Shown: one piece after another, positions 54,301 through 62,110 of the stretch
How positions within the stretch are numbered: the first letter of the stretch is position 1
Layout of the letters: each line of letters begins with the position of its first letter
Translations under genes and position numbers: made by a program
DNA from: UBA6136 sp044350805
GTDB taxonomy: Bacteria; Pseudomonadota; Gammaproteobacteria; Methylococcales; Methylococcaceae
Length of the DNA: 64,000 nt
Reading direction: 5' to 3'
Assembly (NCBI GenBank): GCA_044350805.1
Contig: JBILGU010000001.1
Span: 166,225-230,224 of the forward strand
The notes under the pieces: generated by a model
Database searches by the model: none
The model's input: the letters and a program-made list of their open reading frames with translations, nothing else
Told to the model about the DNA's origin: nothing

Positions 54301-55241
54301 GTGGATGGGTGATGTTTCCGCAACGATTCTGTGGTTTCGCGAATCTCTCGCTCACCACTCATAAAGACAAGGATGTCGCCGGACTGGTCTTTCCAGAGTT
54401 CGTCCACCGCATCGAGAATGGCCTGCTGCTCGCGGTTGTCCGTTTCGTCCCCCTCCTCGACTTCAACCGGACGATAGCGAATTTCCACAGGGTAGGTTCG
54501 ACCAGAAACATTGATAATCGGCGCGTTGCCAAAGTGTTTTGAAAACCGCTCCGGGTCAATGGTCGCCGAGGTGATGATGACCTTGAGATCAGGTCTTTTG
54601 GGCAAGACCCAGCGAAGGTACCCTAAAAGAAAGTCAATATTGAGGCTTCTTTCATGGGCCTCATCAATGATGAGGGTGTCGTAGTCATCCAAAAACCGGT
54701 CGTGCTGAATTTCAGCCAGCAGGATGCCATCGGTCATCAACTTGATAAATCCGTCGCTGCTCGTCTTGTCCCTGAATCGAACCTTGTAACCGACCGCCTG
54801 ACCGATCGATTGGCCCAGTTCCTCGGCAATTCGGGTCGCAACAGTCCGGGCAGCGATCCTTCGAGGCTGGGTATGCCCAATCATGCCCTTCATGCCCCGG
54901 CCGGCTTCAAGACATATTTTTGGAAGCTGTGTTGTTTTTCCTGAACCCGTCTCCCCACAAACGATCACGACTTGATGAGAGAGGATCGCCTGAAGAATTT
55001 CTGCTCTCTTATCGGAAACGGGGAGATCAGGGTACTCAATTTTGGGAACCTGGCGCATCCGGGTTTGAACCCGGGCTACGGAAGACTCAAAACGCTCAGC
55101 GAGCGCCTCAGCCGCCTGCTGAATGTCGTGACCATTCTTAAGATCACCCTCTAGCTTCTCAATGGCTCGTCTCAGCCGGAACTGATCCCGCCGATAGCAC
55201 GCATCCAAACGATTCTTTAACCCTTTAAGATCCAAAGTCAT
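51342..55241 (-). CDS. hrpA: ATP-dependent RNA helicase HrpA
   Basis: A 1299-residue DEAH/RHA helicase, the E. coli HrpA length. Motif I VVIVCGETGSGKTTQLPKIC, motif II LIIDEAHERSLNIDFLLGYL, SATI, and motif VI QRSGRCGRLGPGIAIRLY are complete. Then come the winged helix and ratchet (HALRLGELQRFPFVEPPDIR) and OB-fold parts, and the long C-terminal DUF3418-like domain begins near residue 700 (GRKIPYERVNAVEARELFIR). HrpA has recently been tied to rescue of stalled ribosomes in E. coli. Divergent from mutL. Confidence 0.96.
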   Translation of the reverse strand: MTLDLKGLKNRLDACYRRDQFRLRRAIEKLEGDLKNGHDIQQAAEALAERFESSVARVQTRMRQVPKIEYPDLPVSDKRAEILQAILSHQVVIVCGETGSGKTTQLPKICLEAGRGMKGMIGHTQPRRIAARTVATRIAEELGQSIGQAVGYKVRFRDKTSSDGFIKLMTDGILLAEIQHDRFLDDYDTLIIDEAHERSLNIDFLLGYLRWVLPKRPDLKVIITSATIDPERFSKHFGNAPIINVSGRTYPVEIRYRPVEVEEGDETDNREQQAILDAVDELWKDQSGDILVFMSGEREIRETTESLRKHHPSTCEILPLYSRLSESEQEKVFRPSGRRRVVLATNVAETSLTVPGIRAVIDTGYARISRYSHRSKLQRLPIERISQASANQRSGRCGRLGPGIAIRLYSEMDFLNRDEFTDPEILRTNLASVILQMHALRLGELQRFPFVEPPDIRLVKDGLKTLQELNALDDRGQLTPIGKRLSRLPIDPRLGRMLLAAQEEGCLREVTIMVSALSVPDPRERPQDRQQQADQKHARFKDERSDFISLLKLWDDFEAQKAHLTRAKIRSYCRDSFLSFVRMREWHETHSQIMEVIKGEFEFKLNMVPAEYPEIHRALLAGLLSNVCLRQEQSEYVGARGARLHIHPGSFLFKVKPKWIISAEQVETSKVYARTVAAIEPEWIERVGAHLVKQQHYDPHWERKAARIAVHERTQLFGLTIQAGRKIPYERVNAVEARELFIRHALVQMDYDSRAPFMAHNIKLLEEADYLQQKGRRVDLMVDELWLFKFFEERVPPEIVNGVTFEVWRKSVEALKPDFLKLTQDDITVKVDESVDDLNFPDHCLVGGLRLPLQYRFEPGHMDDGVSALIPLQLLNTLEESPFRWLVPGMLRDKVIALLKSLPKTLRIHFVPVPDYADRILPMLDFAQGDLLAQLSSALKRTGGISVPTASFREELVPDHLKTNYLVLAEDQRVIDRGRDLSALKQKHSKDAGQSFKQIASEAYLMTGCHEWTFGDVPVTFDGSHEGSRVFGYPALVDEGPSVGLRILEAREEAQLVHEGGLARLLALSLAKDLKYIRKNLRVDAAAELAYGRLGAHPLFYKDLGKERALRDDVVARLLAATYLEDQVEIRDFASFSERMEAHRKELMVRSDEMGAIAQKIMQLHAEVLRSLDKAPDGKIKEDVLFQLSRMIYLGFWIKTPWAQIREFPRYLTAIQHRLQKAGQDPGRDARQRVDLEPFQSAFWTMMEKYQGRRVPERHPFRWKLEEFRVSLFAQQLKTAYPISAKRMEEALKTLEPSG

Positions 55242-55357
55242 AGGTATGTTGTTTCAGCAGCATTCGTTAACCGACCTGTATACCGAACCCGAAAGAAGTT
55301 TTCCATCGAAGCCCTCCTGTTAGAGAATGGGCGCTCAATCAGTCAAAGCACAAAATC

Positions 55358-57202
55358 ATGACGATCCGAACGCTTCCTCCTCAACTTATTAATCAGATCG
55401 CCGCCGGCGAGGTTGTCGAACGACCGGCCTCAGCCATCAAGGAATTGGTTGAAAACGGTTTTGATGCAGGTGCCGACCGCATCGAAATTGAAATTGAACA
55501 AGGGGGAATGGGACTGATCCGGGTCCGTGATAACGGCTGCGGCATTCACAAGGATGAATTGCCTCTGGCTTTATCCCGCCATGCCACCAGCAAGATCTCT
55601 TCTCTTGAGGATCTTGAAAATGTCCTCACCATGGGATTTCGCGGCGAAGCCCTCCCGAGCATTAGCTCCGTCTCCCGCCTCCAACTGACCTCAAGACCCC
55701 CCGGCACCAACCATGCCTGGCAAATCCAAACCGACGGCGGTGAAAAGCACTTCGATCTAACACCTGCCTCTCATCCGGAGGGCAGCACCGTAGAAATTCG
55801 CGATCTTTTCTACAACACCCCGGCACGAAGAAAATTTCTCCGTTCTGAAAAAACAGAATTTCAGCACATTGAAACGGTCGTTCGGCGAATGGCGCTGTCA
55901 CGAATGGATGTGGCTATCACTCTCTCGCACAACGAGCGGGAGATCCTGAGACTTCCCCCCAGTAAGGATCCCTCAGGGTCACCCCAACGCCTGGAAGCCA
56001 TTCTGGGACATGATTTTCTCGAACAGAGCCTCCCGATTGAGCACCATGCCGCCGACCTCAGGCTCCGCGGCTGGGTTGGTCTGCCAACTTTTTCCAGAAG
56101 CCAACCGGATCAGCAGTATTTCTACGTCAATGGCCGGCTGGTCAGGGACAAAGTTGTCAATGTTGCCATCCGTCAGGCCTTTCAGGATGTGCTCTATCAC
56201 GGCAGGCACCCGATCTACGTCCTCTACCTCGAGCTTGATCCGACGCTGGTCGACGTCAATGCCCATCCCACCAAAATGGAGGTGCGGTTTAGAGAGGCAC
56301 GGATGGTCCATGACTTTCTCTTCAGTAGCCTTCACCGGGCACTGGGAGGCGCCACGGCAGGCGGCCACACTGGAAACCTGACGACGATTCAGACATCGAG
56401 CCCAGATTTTCAAACCAGCTCCCGCGAGAACTACCCGCGAGGATCCGGATCGAGTGGGCGGGACTATCCTACCGAGCGGTTTGCCGGCTTTTCCGCTGGC
56501 AGGCAAAGCCAACTTTCGCTCGACACACCGAGCGTTCTTGAAAGTTATGACCGTTTATTGAATCCCCATGTGGCACCTCCTCTGCCATCCTCTTACGAAC
56601 CCGGAGCGTCAGACGCCGACGGTCGGCTAGGCCACGCCATCGCCTACCTCCATGGCGCCTTTATTCTGGCCGAGAATGCGGAGGGACTGATTCTGGTCGA
56701 TGCCCATGCTGCCCACGAACGGGTCACCTACGAAAAGCTTAAAGCGGAACAGATTCAAGGAAGTATTGCTTCCCAGTCTCTTTTGCTCCCCATTCCTCTG
56801 GAGGTCACTGAAGCTGAGGCTGATGCAGCTGAGGAACAGCAAACCGCTTTGGAGGCTTTGGGAGTGGAGCTTCGTCGGACAGGCCCCACGAACATCATGG
56901 TGACGGCCCTTCCCGCTCGACTTCCTGTTGCCGATGCAGATCAGTTGATCCGGGATGTATTGGCTGACTTTGCCCATCAGGGCCAAAGTCGGCGACTTGA
57001 GGAAACCTTAAACCAGATCCTCGCAACAATGGCTTGTCATGGCTCCGTCAGAGCCAACCGTCACCTTTCATTGCCTGAAATGAATGCCCTATTGAGGGAA
57101 ATGGAGACCACGGAACGCAGTGGCCAATGTAACCACGGACGCCCGACCTGGGTCCAACTAACGCTTCAAGATCTCAACGGGCTCTTTCAGCGGGGTCGTT
57201 GA
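55358..57202 (+). CDS. mutL: DNA mismatch repair protein MutL (endonuclease-type)
   Basis: A 614-residue MutL. The GHKL ATPase shows NQIAAGEVVERPASAIKELV, then ENGFDAGADRI (ENSLDAGA in most homologues), DNGCGIHKDELPLALSRHAT and GFRGEALPSISSVSRL. NAHPTKMEVRFRE closes the N-terminal domain. After a Ser/Gly-rich linker (about 335-420) the C-terminal domain has VDAHAAHERVTYEKLK, close to the metal-binding DQHA(X)2E(X)4E motif with Gln replaced by Ala, plus MACHGSVRANR and CNHGRPTW. Thus it should nick DNA itself, unlike E. coli MutL, which needs MutH. Confidence 0.96.
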   Translation: MTIRTLPPQLINQIAAGEVVERPASAIKELVENGFDAGADRIEIEIEQGGMGLIRVRDNGCGIHKDELPLALSRHATSKISSLEDLENVLTMGFRGEALPSISSVSRLQLTSRPPGTNHAWQIQTDGGEKHFDLTPASHPEGSTVEIRDLFYNTPARRKFLRSEKTEFQHIETVVRRMALSRMDVAITLSHNEREILRLPPSKDPSGSPQRLEAILGHDFLEQSLPIEHHAADLRLRGWVGLPTFSRSQPDQQYFYVNGRLVRDKVVNVAIRQAFQDVLYHGRHPIYVLYLELDPTLVDVNAHPTKMEVRFREARMVHDFLFSSLHRALGGATAGGHTGNLTTIQTSSPDFQTSSRENYPRGSGSSGRDYPTERFAGFSAGRQSQLSLDTPSVLESYDRLLNPHVAPPLPSSYEPGASDADGRLGHAIAYLHGAFILAENAEGLILVDAHAAHERVTYEKLKAEQIQGSIASQSLLLPIPLEVTEAEADAAEEQQTALEALGVELRRTGPTNIMVTALPARLPVADADQLIRDVLADFAHQGQSRRLEETLNQILATMACHGSVRANRHLSLPEMNALLREMETTERSGQCNHGRPTWVQLTLQDLNGLFQRGR

Positions 57203-57204
57203 GC

Positions 57205-58899
57205 TCATAGGGGCAAATGGTAGTAGTCCGGATACCATTGATTCGCCATGACAGCCTCCCGAAGCTCTTCCTCGCTGGCTGAGGGCGCTACGCCATCCTG
57301 AATGGCCTGCAGTGCGACCGCAAGCGCTATCTCAATTGCAACATTGCGCGCATGCCGCAACTCAGGAAGGAGAGGTGCCGCTGGATCCGAAAGAGCCGGC
57401 GAGAGTTTCCCAAGCGCTTCTGCTGCGGCAATCAGCATGGTATCAGTCACCCTTCGGGCCTTTGATGCGACCAGGGCCAGACCTATCGCGGGAAAAATAT
57501 AAACGTTGTTGCACTGGGAAATGGGCTTGCGCCAGCCCTCCCAGAACACCGCCTCAAAAGGCGATCCTGAGGCCACGAGCGCCTTCCCCTGGGTCCATTT
57601 CATCAAGTCCGCAGGAATGGCCTCGGAGCGGCTAGTCGGGTTAGACAGCGGAAAGATGATCGGTCGTTCCACCTTGGCAGCCATTCGCTCGACGATCGGA
57701 CGGGTAAACGCCCCTGACACCGTCGAAAGACCAATTAAAATAGTCGCATTGACCCGGTCGATAACCTCTAAAAGACCAATCCCTTGACCCTCCTTAGCCC
57801 AACCGCCAACTGTGTTCACAGGCTGGGCATAGACACGTTGCTCCGGCAACAAATCGGTCCGGCCGTCATGCAGCAGGCCGTCCTTGTCCACCATATAGAA
57901 ACGACCGCGCGCCTCCGCATCGCTCAATCCCTGCTTGACCATGGCTGCGCGAAGATAGTCGGCCACACCGACGCCTGCTGAACCCGCACCTAAAAAGACG
58001 ATCGTCTGTTCTTTAAGGCTTTCTCCCTTGATATTCACGGCACTCAGCACAGCCCCCAAAGCGACGGCGGCCGTCCCTTGAATGTCGTCATTGAACGTCA
58101 AAAGCTGATCGCGATAGCGATCAAGCAAGGGCCGCGCATGGGCCGTCGCAAAATCTTCCCACTGAAGACAGACGTTTGGCATTTCAACTTTCACAGCTTC
58201 GACAAATTCGGCGAGAAAATCGTCATAGTCCTTTCCGGTGACACGTTCGTGATGCCAGCCGACATAAAGAGGATCATTCAACCGTTCTCGATTGTTGGTG
58301 CCGACATCCAGAATGATCGGGAGCGTTCTCTCCGGATGGATACCCCCAATCAAGGTATAGAGCGAGAGCTTTCCGATAGGAATCCCCATTCCCCCAGCCC
58401 CCTGATCGCCAATGCCCAGGATGCGCTCACCGTCTGTGACGACAATGACATCAACATCTGTGACGGGCCGATTGGCCAGAATTTTTCGAATGTTTCCGCG
58501 ATTGGGATATGAAATAAAAAGCCCGCGCGGACGCCGATAGATATGGCTGAACTGTTCGCAGGCGAGACCCACCGTCGGGGTATAAACAATCGGGAGCATC
58601 TCCTCGATGTGGCCGAGGAGCAAGCGATAAAAAAGGATCTCATTCGTATCCTGCAGCTGCCGCAAGAAAATATGCTTCTGAAGGTCTCCAGAGGCCTCCT
58701 TGTATGCACCATAAGCACGCGCAACCTGCTCTTCGAGCGTATCAACATGGGGCGGAAGCAAACCCCTCAGCCCATACAAATCCCTCTCCTCTTCGGTAAA
58801 TGCGCTCCCTTTGTTGAATACGGAATTCTCAAGAAGCGCCTGGCCGTAGAGAGAAGGAGGGAAGTAAGGGGTCGGAGCCTTTGATCTTTGGGTCGTCAT
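57205..58899 (-). CDS. maeA: NAD-dependent malic enzyme
   Basis: A 564-residue oxidative malate decarboxylase (malate to pyruvate and CO2), of the long MaeA/SfcA class. RDLYGLRGLLPPHVDTLEEQ, LPIVYTPTVGLACEQFSHIY, VTDGERILGIGDQGAGGMGI, the second nucleotide loop TIVFLGAGSAGVGVADYLRA and FPLSNPTSRSEAIPADLMKW are conserved. The CNNVYIFPAIGLALVA segment is near the end. It is convergent with mutL with two bases between the stops. Confidence 0.96.
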   Translation of the reverse strand: MTTQRSKAPTPYFPPSLYGQALLENSVFNKGSAFTEEERDLYGLRGLLPPHVDTLEEQVARAYGAYKEASGDLQKHIFLRQLQDTNEILFYRLLLGHIEEMLPIVYTPTVGLACEQFSHIYRRPRGLFISYPNRGNIRKILANRPVTDVDVIVVTDGERILGIGDQGAGGMGIPIGKLSLYTLIGGIHPERTLPIILDVGTNNRERLNDPLYVGWHHERVTGKDYDDFLAEFVEAVKVEMPNVCLQWEDFATAHARPLLDRYRDQLLTFNDDIQGTAAVALGAVLSAVNIKGESLKEQTIVFLGAGSAGVGVADYLRAAMVKQGLSDAEARGRFYMVDKDGLLHDGRTDLLPEQRVYAQPVNTVGGWAKEGQGIGLLEVIDRVNATILIGLSTVSGAFTRPIVERMAAKVERPIIFPLSNPTSRSEAIPADLMKWTQGKALVASGSPFEAVFWEGWRKPISQCNNVYIFPAIGLALVASKARRVTDTMLIAAAEALGKLSPALSDPAAPLLPELRHARNVAIEIALAVALQAIQDGVAPSASEEELREAVMANQWYPDYYHLPL

Positions 58900-59021
58900 G
58901 CGATCGAAGCCGGGGAGTAGTTAAGAGAGAGCATCAGCCAAAAACGTGGGTGCCAGAATGTCTGGCAGAATTCGTGCCCAGAGAGTGCCTGGATGGGCGA
59001 CAGGATTAAAAACCATGGCCC

Positions 59022-59056
59022 CAAAAAAAAACCTTCAGGTCGGTCGACCAGAAGGT
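59022..59056 (-). terminator. Rho-independent terminator of tRNA-Ser
   Basis: On the minus strand ACCTTC and GAAGGT (59056-59051 and 59035-59030) enclose an inner GGTC/GACC stem and are followed by an uninterrupted run of T residues (A at 59022-59030 on the plus strand). It begins 13 bases after the CCA end of the tRNA. Confidence 0.92.
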
Positions 59057-59068
59057 GATCTTAGAATT

Positions 59069-59156
59069 TGGCGGAGAGAGAGGGATTCGAACCCTCGATA
59101 CGTTGCCGTATACACGATTTCCAGTCGTGCGCCTTCGACCACTCGGCCACCTCTCC
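59069..59156 (-). tRNA. tRNA-Ser (anticodon GGA)
   Basis: Read on the minus strand, the acceptor GGAGAGG (59156-59150) pairs with TCTCTCC. The D-arm reads TGGCCGAGTGGTCGAAGGC, the anticodon stem-loop CGACTGGAAATCG gives the anticodon GGA, a long variable arm (GTATACGGCAACGTATC region) is typical of serine tRNAs, and the T-arm is GAGGGTTCGAATCCCTC. Discriminator G and encoded CCA end at 59069. It reads UCC and UCU codons. Confidence 0.97.
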
Positions 59157-59168
59157 AGTCAGCCGTCT

Positions 59169-59174
59169 ATTGTA
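59169..59174 (-). promoter_or_regulatory. Possible -10 box of tRNA-Ser
   Basis: TACAAT on the minus strand (59174-59169) lies 12 bases before the mature tRNA 5' end and is followed by a GC-rich discriminator (GACGGC), as in stringently controlled tRNA promoters. No good -35 is seen, so co-transcription with epmA is the alternative. Confidence 0.35.
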
Positions 59175-59201
59175 CCCCAATTTCCAGCCAAGGATAGCGC
59201 C

Positions 59202-60185
59202 TCAGGCCTGGAGAAATGGAAAGGCAAGGACATCTTCAATACGGCTCGTCCTCGTCAGAACCATCAATAGTCGATCAAGTCCCACCGCGATTCCCGAGCA
59301 ATCAGGTAACCCGAGACGAAGCGCCTCAATCAATCGCTCGTCCATATCCGGTAAGCTCAGACCCTCAAGTTTTCTGACCTCAAGGTCTGAAACAAATCGC
59401 TGCTCCTGCTCAACGGGATCAGTTAATTCATGAAATCCATTTCCAAGCTCCATTCCACCGAGAAACAACTCTACCCGCTCGACCCATCGGTCATCATCCG
59501 GAACCTTTCTTGCCAGAGAGGGTAAAAGCCTGGGATATCGACTGACCATTGTCAGGCAATCCGGAGGGAGTTTCGGCTGAATCAGGCAGCTAAAAAGAAA
59601 ATCCAGCCAGTGCGCCCGGTTCTCCCCACAGAGCGCCTCTGCATCATGCAACTCTGCCCTCTCGGCGCTCTGCCTCATCGCATCGATGGACGCTTCCAGG
59701 GGGTGAAGTCCCACATGCTTTTGGAAAATTTCGCAATATGTCGTTCTTTCGACGGCAAATCGGAGATCAAAAGCTTCGGCAGCTCGAACCAGAAGGGCTT
59801 CGATCTCGTTTTGCAGCATCTCAAGGTCAAACCCCACCCGATACCACTCCAGCAAAGTAAATTCAGGATTGTGATGCCGACCGACTTCACCGTTCCGAAA
59901 TGCTTTGCTGATCTGAAAAATCGAGCCCATCCCGGAGGCCAATAGGCGCTTCATGGCAAACTCGGGCGATGTCTGGAGGTAGAAAGGAAGCTGCGAATCG
60001 ATACCCGCCATATCGTAACTGCACAAAAATGCGGCCAACATCGGATCGGTCACGGTTCTTTGGCCTAGAAGCGGGGTTTCCACTTCGAGCACAGCGCGTT
60101 CGTCAAAAAACTTACGAATGACAGCGTAGAGCTTCGCCCGCCCGACGAGAGTCTCGCGAGAACAAGCGCTAAGGCAATTATCCAA
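59202..60185 (-). CDS. epmA: EF-P beta-lysyl transferase EpmA (GenX/PoxA)
   Basis: A 327-residue class II lysyl-tRNA-synthetase paralogue without the anticodon domain; it transfers (R)-beta-lysine to EF-P Lys34. Motif 2 region FQISKAFRNGEVGRHHNPEF, then TLLEWYRVGFDLEML, and motif 3 LGLPDCSGIAVGLDRLLMVL are clear. The FYLQTSPEFAMKRLLASGMG segment is typical of GenX. It lies 56 bases downstream of efp on the same strand, with a stem-loop between. epmB is divergent next to efp. Confidence 0.96.
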   Translation of the reverse strand: MDNCLSACSRETLVGRAKLYAVIRKFFDERAVLEVETPLLGQRTVTDPMLAAFLCSYDMAGIDSQLPFYLQTSPEFAMKRLLASGMGSIFQISKAFRNGEVGRHHNPEFTLLEWYRVGFDLEMLQNEIEALLVRAAEAFDLRFAVERTTYCEIFQKHVGLHPLEASIDAMRQSAERAELHDAEALCGENRAHWLDFLFSCLIQPKLPPDCLTMVSRYPRLLPSLARKVPDDDRWVERVELFLGGMELGNGFHELTDPVEQEQRFVSDLEVRKLEGLSLPDMDERLIEALRLGLPDCSGIAVGLDRLLMVLTRTSRIEDVLAFPFLQA

Positions 60186-60204
60186 CGGGATCAGTACTGA
60201 GGGA

Positions 60205-60228
60205 GAAAGAGGGGGCCATAGCCCCCCC
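60205..60228 (-). terminator. Terminator/attenuator between efp and epmA
   Basis: On the minus strand GGGGGC (from 60226) pairs with GCCCCC (to 60211) around a four-base loop, starting about 14 bases after the efp stop, followed by CTCTTTCTC. The stem is strong and the U-content moderate, so partial read-through into epmA is likely. Confidence 0.6.
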
Positions 60229-60241
60229 TTAAGCGTTGAAA

Positions 60242-60808
60242 TTATTTGACTCGTGAGACGTATTCGCCAGTCCGGGTATCGACCTTGATGATTTCATCCG
60301 TTGAAACAAACAAGGGAACACGAACAACTGCACCCGTTTCCAGCGTAGCCGGCTTTCCGCCACCACCAGAGGTGTCTCCACGGACACCAGGATCCGTCTC
60401 CACAATCTTGAGCTCAACAAAATTGGGCGGGGTAACGGCGATGGGTACCCCGTTGTAGAGGGTCACCTGACACTCGTCTTGTTCCTTCAGCCACTTTTTG
60501 GCATCTGCAACAGCCGCTTCGTCAGCCGCATACTGCTCGAAGGTCTCAGAGACCATGAAATGCCACATTTCACCGTCCGAATAGAGGAACTGCATGTCGG
60601 TATCGACGACATCGGCAGTCTCAAAGGTATCCCCGGACTTAAAGGTCCGCTCAATGACCCGTCCGGTCTTCAGGTTGCGCAGCTTGACCCGGTTGAAAGC
60701 CTGGCCCTTTCCGGGTTTTACAAACTCGTTTTCGAGAATGGTATAGGGGTCTCCATCCATCATTAACTTGAGACCGCCTTTGAACTCACTGGTACTAACT
60801 GTCGCCAT
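60242..60808 (-). CDS. efp: Elongation factor P
   Basis: EF-P relieves ribosome stalling at polyproline. The start at 60808 (MATVSTSEFKGGLKLMMDGD) gives 188 residues. Lys34 is present in the loop FVKPGKGQAFNRVKLRN, the site of beta-lysylation by EpmA. VKIVETDPGVRGDT-type motif (LKIVETDPGVRGDTSGGGGK) and IIKVDTRTGEYVSRVK follow. The longer open frame adds 23 residues overlapping the divergent epmB and is not credible. Confidence 0.97.
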   Translation of the reverse strand: MATVSTSEFKGGLKLMMDGDPYTILENEFVKPGKGQAFNRVKLRNLKTGRVIERTFKSGDTFETADVVDTDMQFLYSDGEMWHFMVSETFEQYAADEAAVADAKKWLKEQDECQVTLYNGVPIAVTPPNFVELKIVETDPGVRGDTSGGGGKPATLETGAVVRVPLFVSTDEIIKVDTRTGEYVSRVK

Positions 60809-60848
60809 TCTCTCTTTACCTTTCTGATTAGCCGAACACAAGCAGGCA

Positions 60849-60877
60849 ATTATAATGGAGACCCGGTTGCACACCAA
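60849..60877 (-). promoter_or_regulatory. efp promoter with palindromic -10
   Basis: On the minus strand TATAAT (60854-60849) is a perfect -10, with TTGGTG (60877-60872) 17 bases upstream. ATTATAAT is self-complementary, so a perfect TATAAT also faces epmB (60851-60856). The efp leader would be about 34 bases. Confidence 0.6.
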
Positions 60878-61862
60878 TTACAGATTACTCATGGCCGCCA
60901 ATTGGCAATATCAAGTCGCCAACGCTTTTCGGAATCCCGAGGAACTCCTGGCGTTTCTAGATCTACCCGCAGAGCATTTTCCGATCACCAAAACGCCCTT
61001 CCCCTTCCTGGTAACGCGGGCATTTGCCGAACGCATGAAAAAGTCAGATCCTCTGGATCCCTTGCTCTTGCAAGTTTTGCCGAAAACAGAAGAGCTTGAG
61101 TTTAGGGAAGGTTTTGGACCTGACCCCGTCTCTGATCTTGATGCCCAAGTCTCCCCTGGCCTCCTTCAGAAATACAGTCACAGAGCCCTGATCATTAGCA
61201 CGGGGGCCTGCGCCATCCACTGTCGATACTGCTTCCGGCGTGATTTTCCGTACCAAGAGCAGCAAACATCAAAAAGTCGATGGGAATCTACGCTCGACGA
61301 AATCAGGTCTGACGATACATTGGAAGAAGTCATCCTCAGTGGTGGTGATCCCTTCATGCTATCGAACGAGCGTCTGGGGGAAATATTTCAGGATCTCAGC
61401 GCAATTACACATGTTCGGCGAATCCGCATACACACACGGATTCCGATCGTCCTCCCGGCGCGCATTGATGATGGATTGATTGAATTAATCAAGAAAAGCA
61501 GCTTGCGGATCGTGGTCGTCATCCACAGCAATCACCCTAACGAGCTGGATTCATCAGTCCATTCGGCATTGAAACGGATCCTCATGACAGGCACGACGCT
61601 GCTTAACCAATCGGTTCTCCTGCGGGGCATCAACGACTCAGAGTCCACTCTAAATGCCCTGAGCAAAAAACTCTTTGAGATGAACGTCATTCCCTACTAT
61701 CTTCATGTCCTCGACCGCGCGACGGGAACCCACCATTTCGAGGTCTCTTTGGATCGATCGAAAGAGTTGGCCAATCGGCTCCGAGGGACTCTTCCAGGTT
61801 ATCTGGTCCCTAAACTGGTGCAGGAAATTCCTGGAAGAGACTCAAAAACGCCTCTCTCCTAA
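60855..61862 (+). CDS. epmB: EF-P (R)-beta-lysine 2,3-aminomutase EpmB
   Basis: A 335-residue radical SAM aminomutase that makes (R)-beta-lysine for EpmA. The [4Fe-4S] motif CAIHCRYC (CxxxCxxC) is in TGACAIHCRYCFRRDFPY; EEVILSGGDPFMLSNERL and RIHTRIPIVLPARI are typical KamA/EpmB segments, and the PLP lysine region and LHVLDRATGTHHFEV lie near the end. The ATG at 60855 has AGCAGG eight bases upstream. An in-frame ATG at 60891 would fit if the TATAAT at 60851-60856 is this gene's own promoter. Confidence 0.95.
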   Translation: METRLHTNYRLLMAANWQYQVANAFRNPEELLAFLDLPAEHFPITKTPFPFLVTRAFAERMKKSDPLDPLLLQVLPKTEELEFREGFGPDPVSDLDAQVSPGLLQKYSHRALIISTGACAIHCRYCFRRDFPYQEQQTSKSRWESTLDEIRSDDTLEEVILSGGDPFMLSNERLGEIFQDLSAITHVRRIRIHTRIPIVLPARIDDGLIELIKKSSLRIVVVIHSNHPNELDSSVHSALKRILMTGTTLLNQSVLLRGINDSESTLNALSKKLFEMNVIPYYLHVLDRATGTHHFEVSLDRSKELANRLRGTLPGYLVPKLVQEIPGRDSKTPLS

Positions 61863-61876
61863 ATAAAGTCAGAACC

Positions 61877-62047
61877 ATGGTAGAACAACTTCATCTTGAC
61901 GAATTTCTGACCGGCGGGACTTTCATCGCGCTAATTATTCTGTTCTCCGTTGCATTCCAGCATTGGATCAAGGCACGCGTCGTTGACATCCTCCTCTCCC
62001 TCAACGAAGAGGATTCCTACGGCGCTCAGGCAGTTCGTGCTGCCTGA
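61877..62047 (+). pseudogene. Short membrane-protein frame cut by the IS right end
   Basis: A 56-codon open frame beginning MVEQLHLDEFLTGGTFIALI with one hydrophobic segment (residues 15-30), followed by a basic amphipathic part (HWIKARVV). The predicted IS end at 61983 falls after about 35 codons, so the last 20 residues would be encoded by the element. The intact gene was probably larger, for example a mechanosensitive channel or another membrane protein. The family cannot be named from 35 residues. It starts 14 bases after epmB in the same direction. Confidence 0.45.
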
Positions 62048-62110
62048 GTCACTTCGGTGGGTTCTTGGCCCGACGCCCCAATAGCAGGCGAAGTATCTGC
62101 ACAAGCTAAC
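61963..62110 (-). ncRNA. Candidate omega-RNA (reRNA) overlapping the tnpB 3' end
   Basis: TnpB nucleases use an RNA made from the 3' end of their own gene through the right end. Here the minus strand past the tnpB stop (62026) has CCTCTTC pairing with GGAGAGG around GTTGAG, then GAGGATGTCAA at 61992-61983. The guide would be the next 16-20 bases, starting CGACGCGTGCCTTGAT at 61982. The 5' boundary is a guess. Confidence 0.45.
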
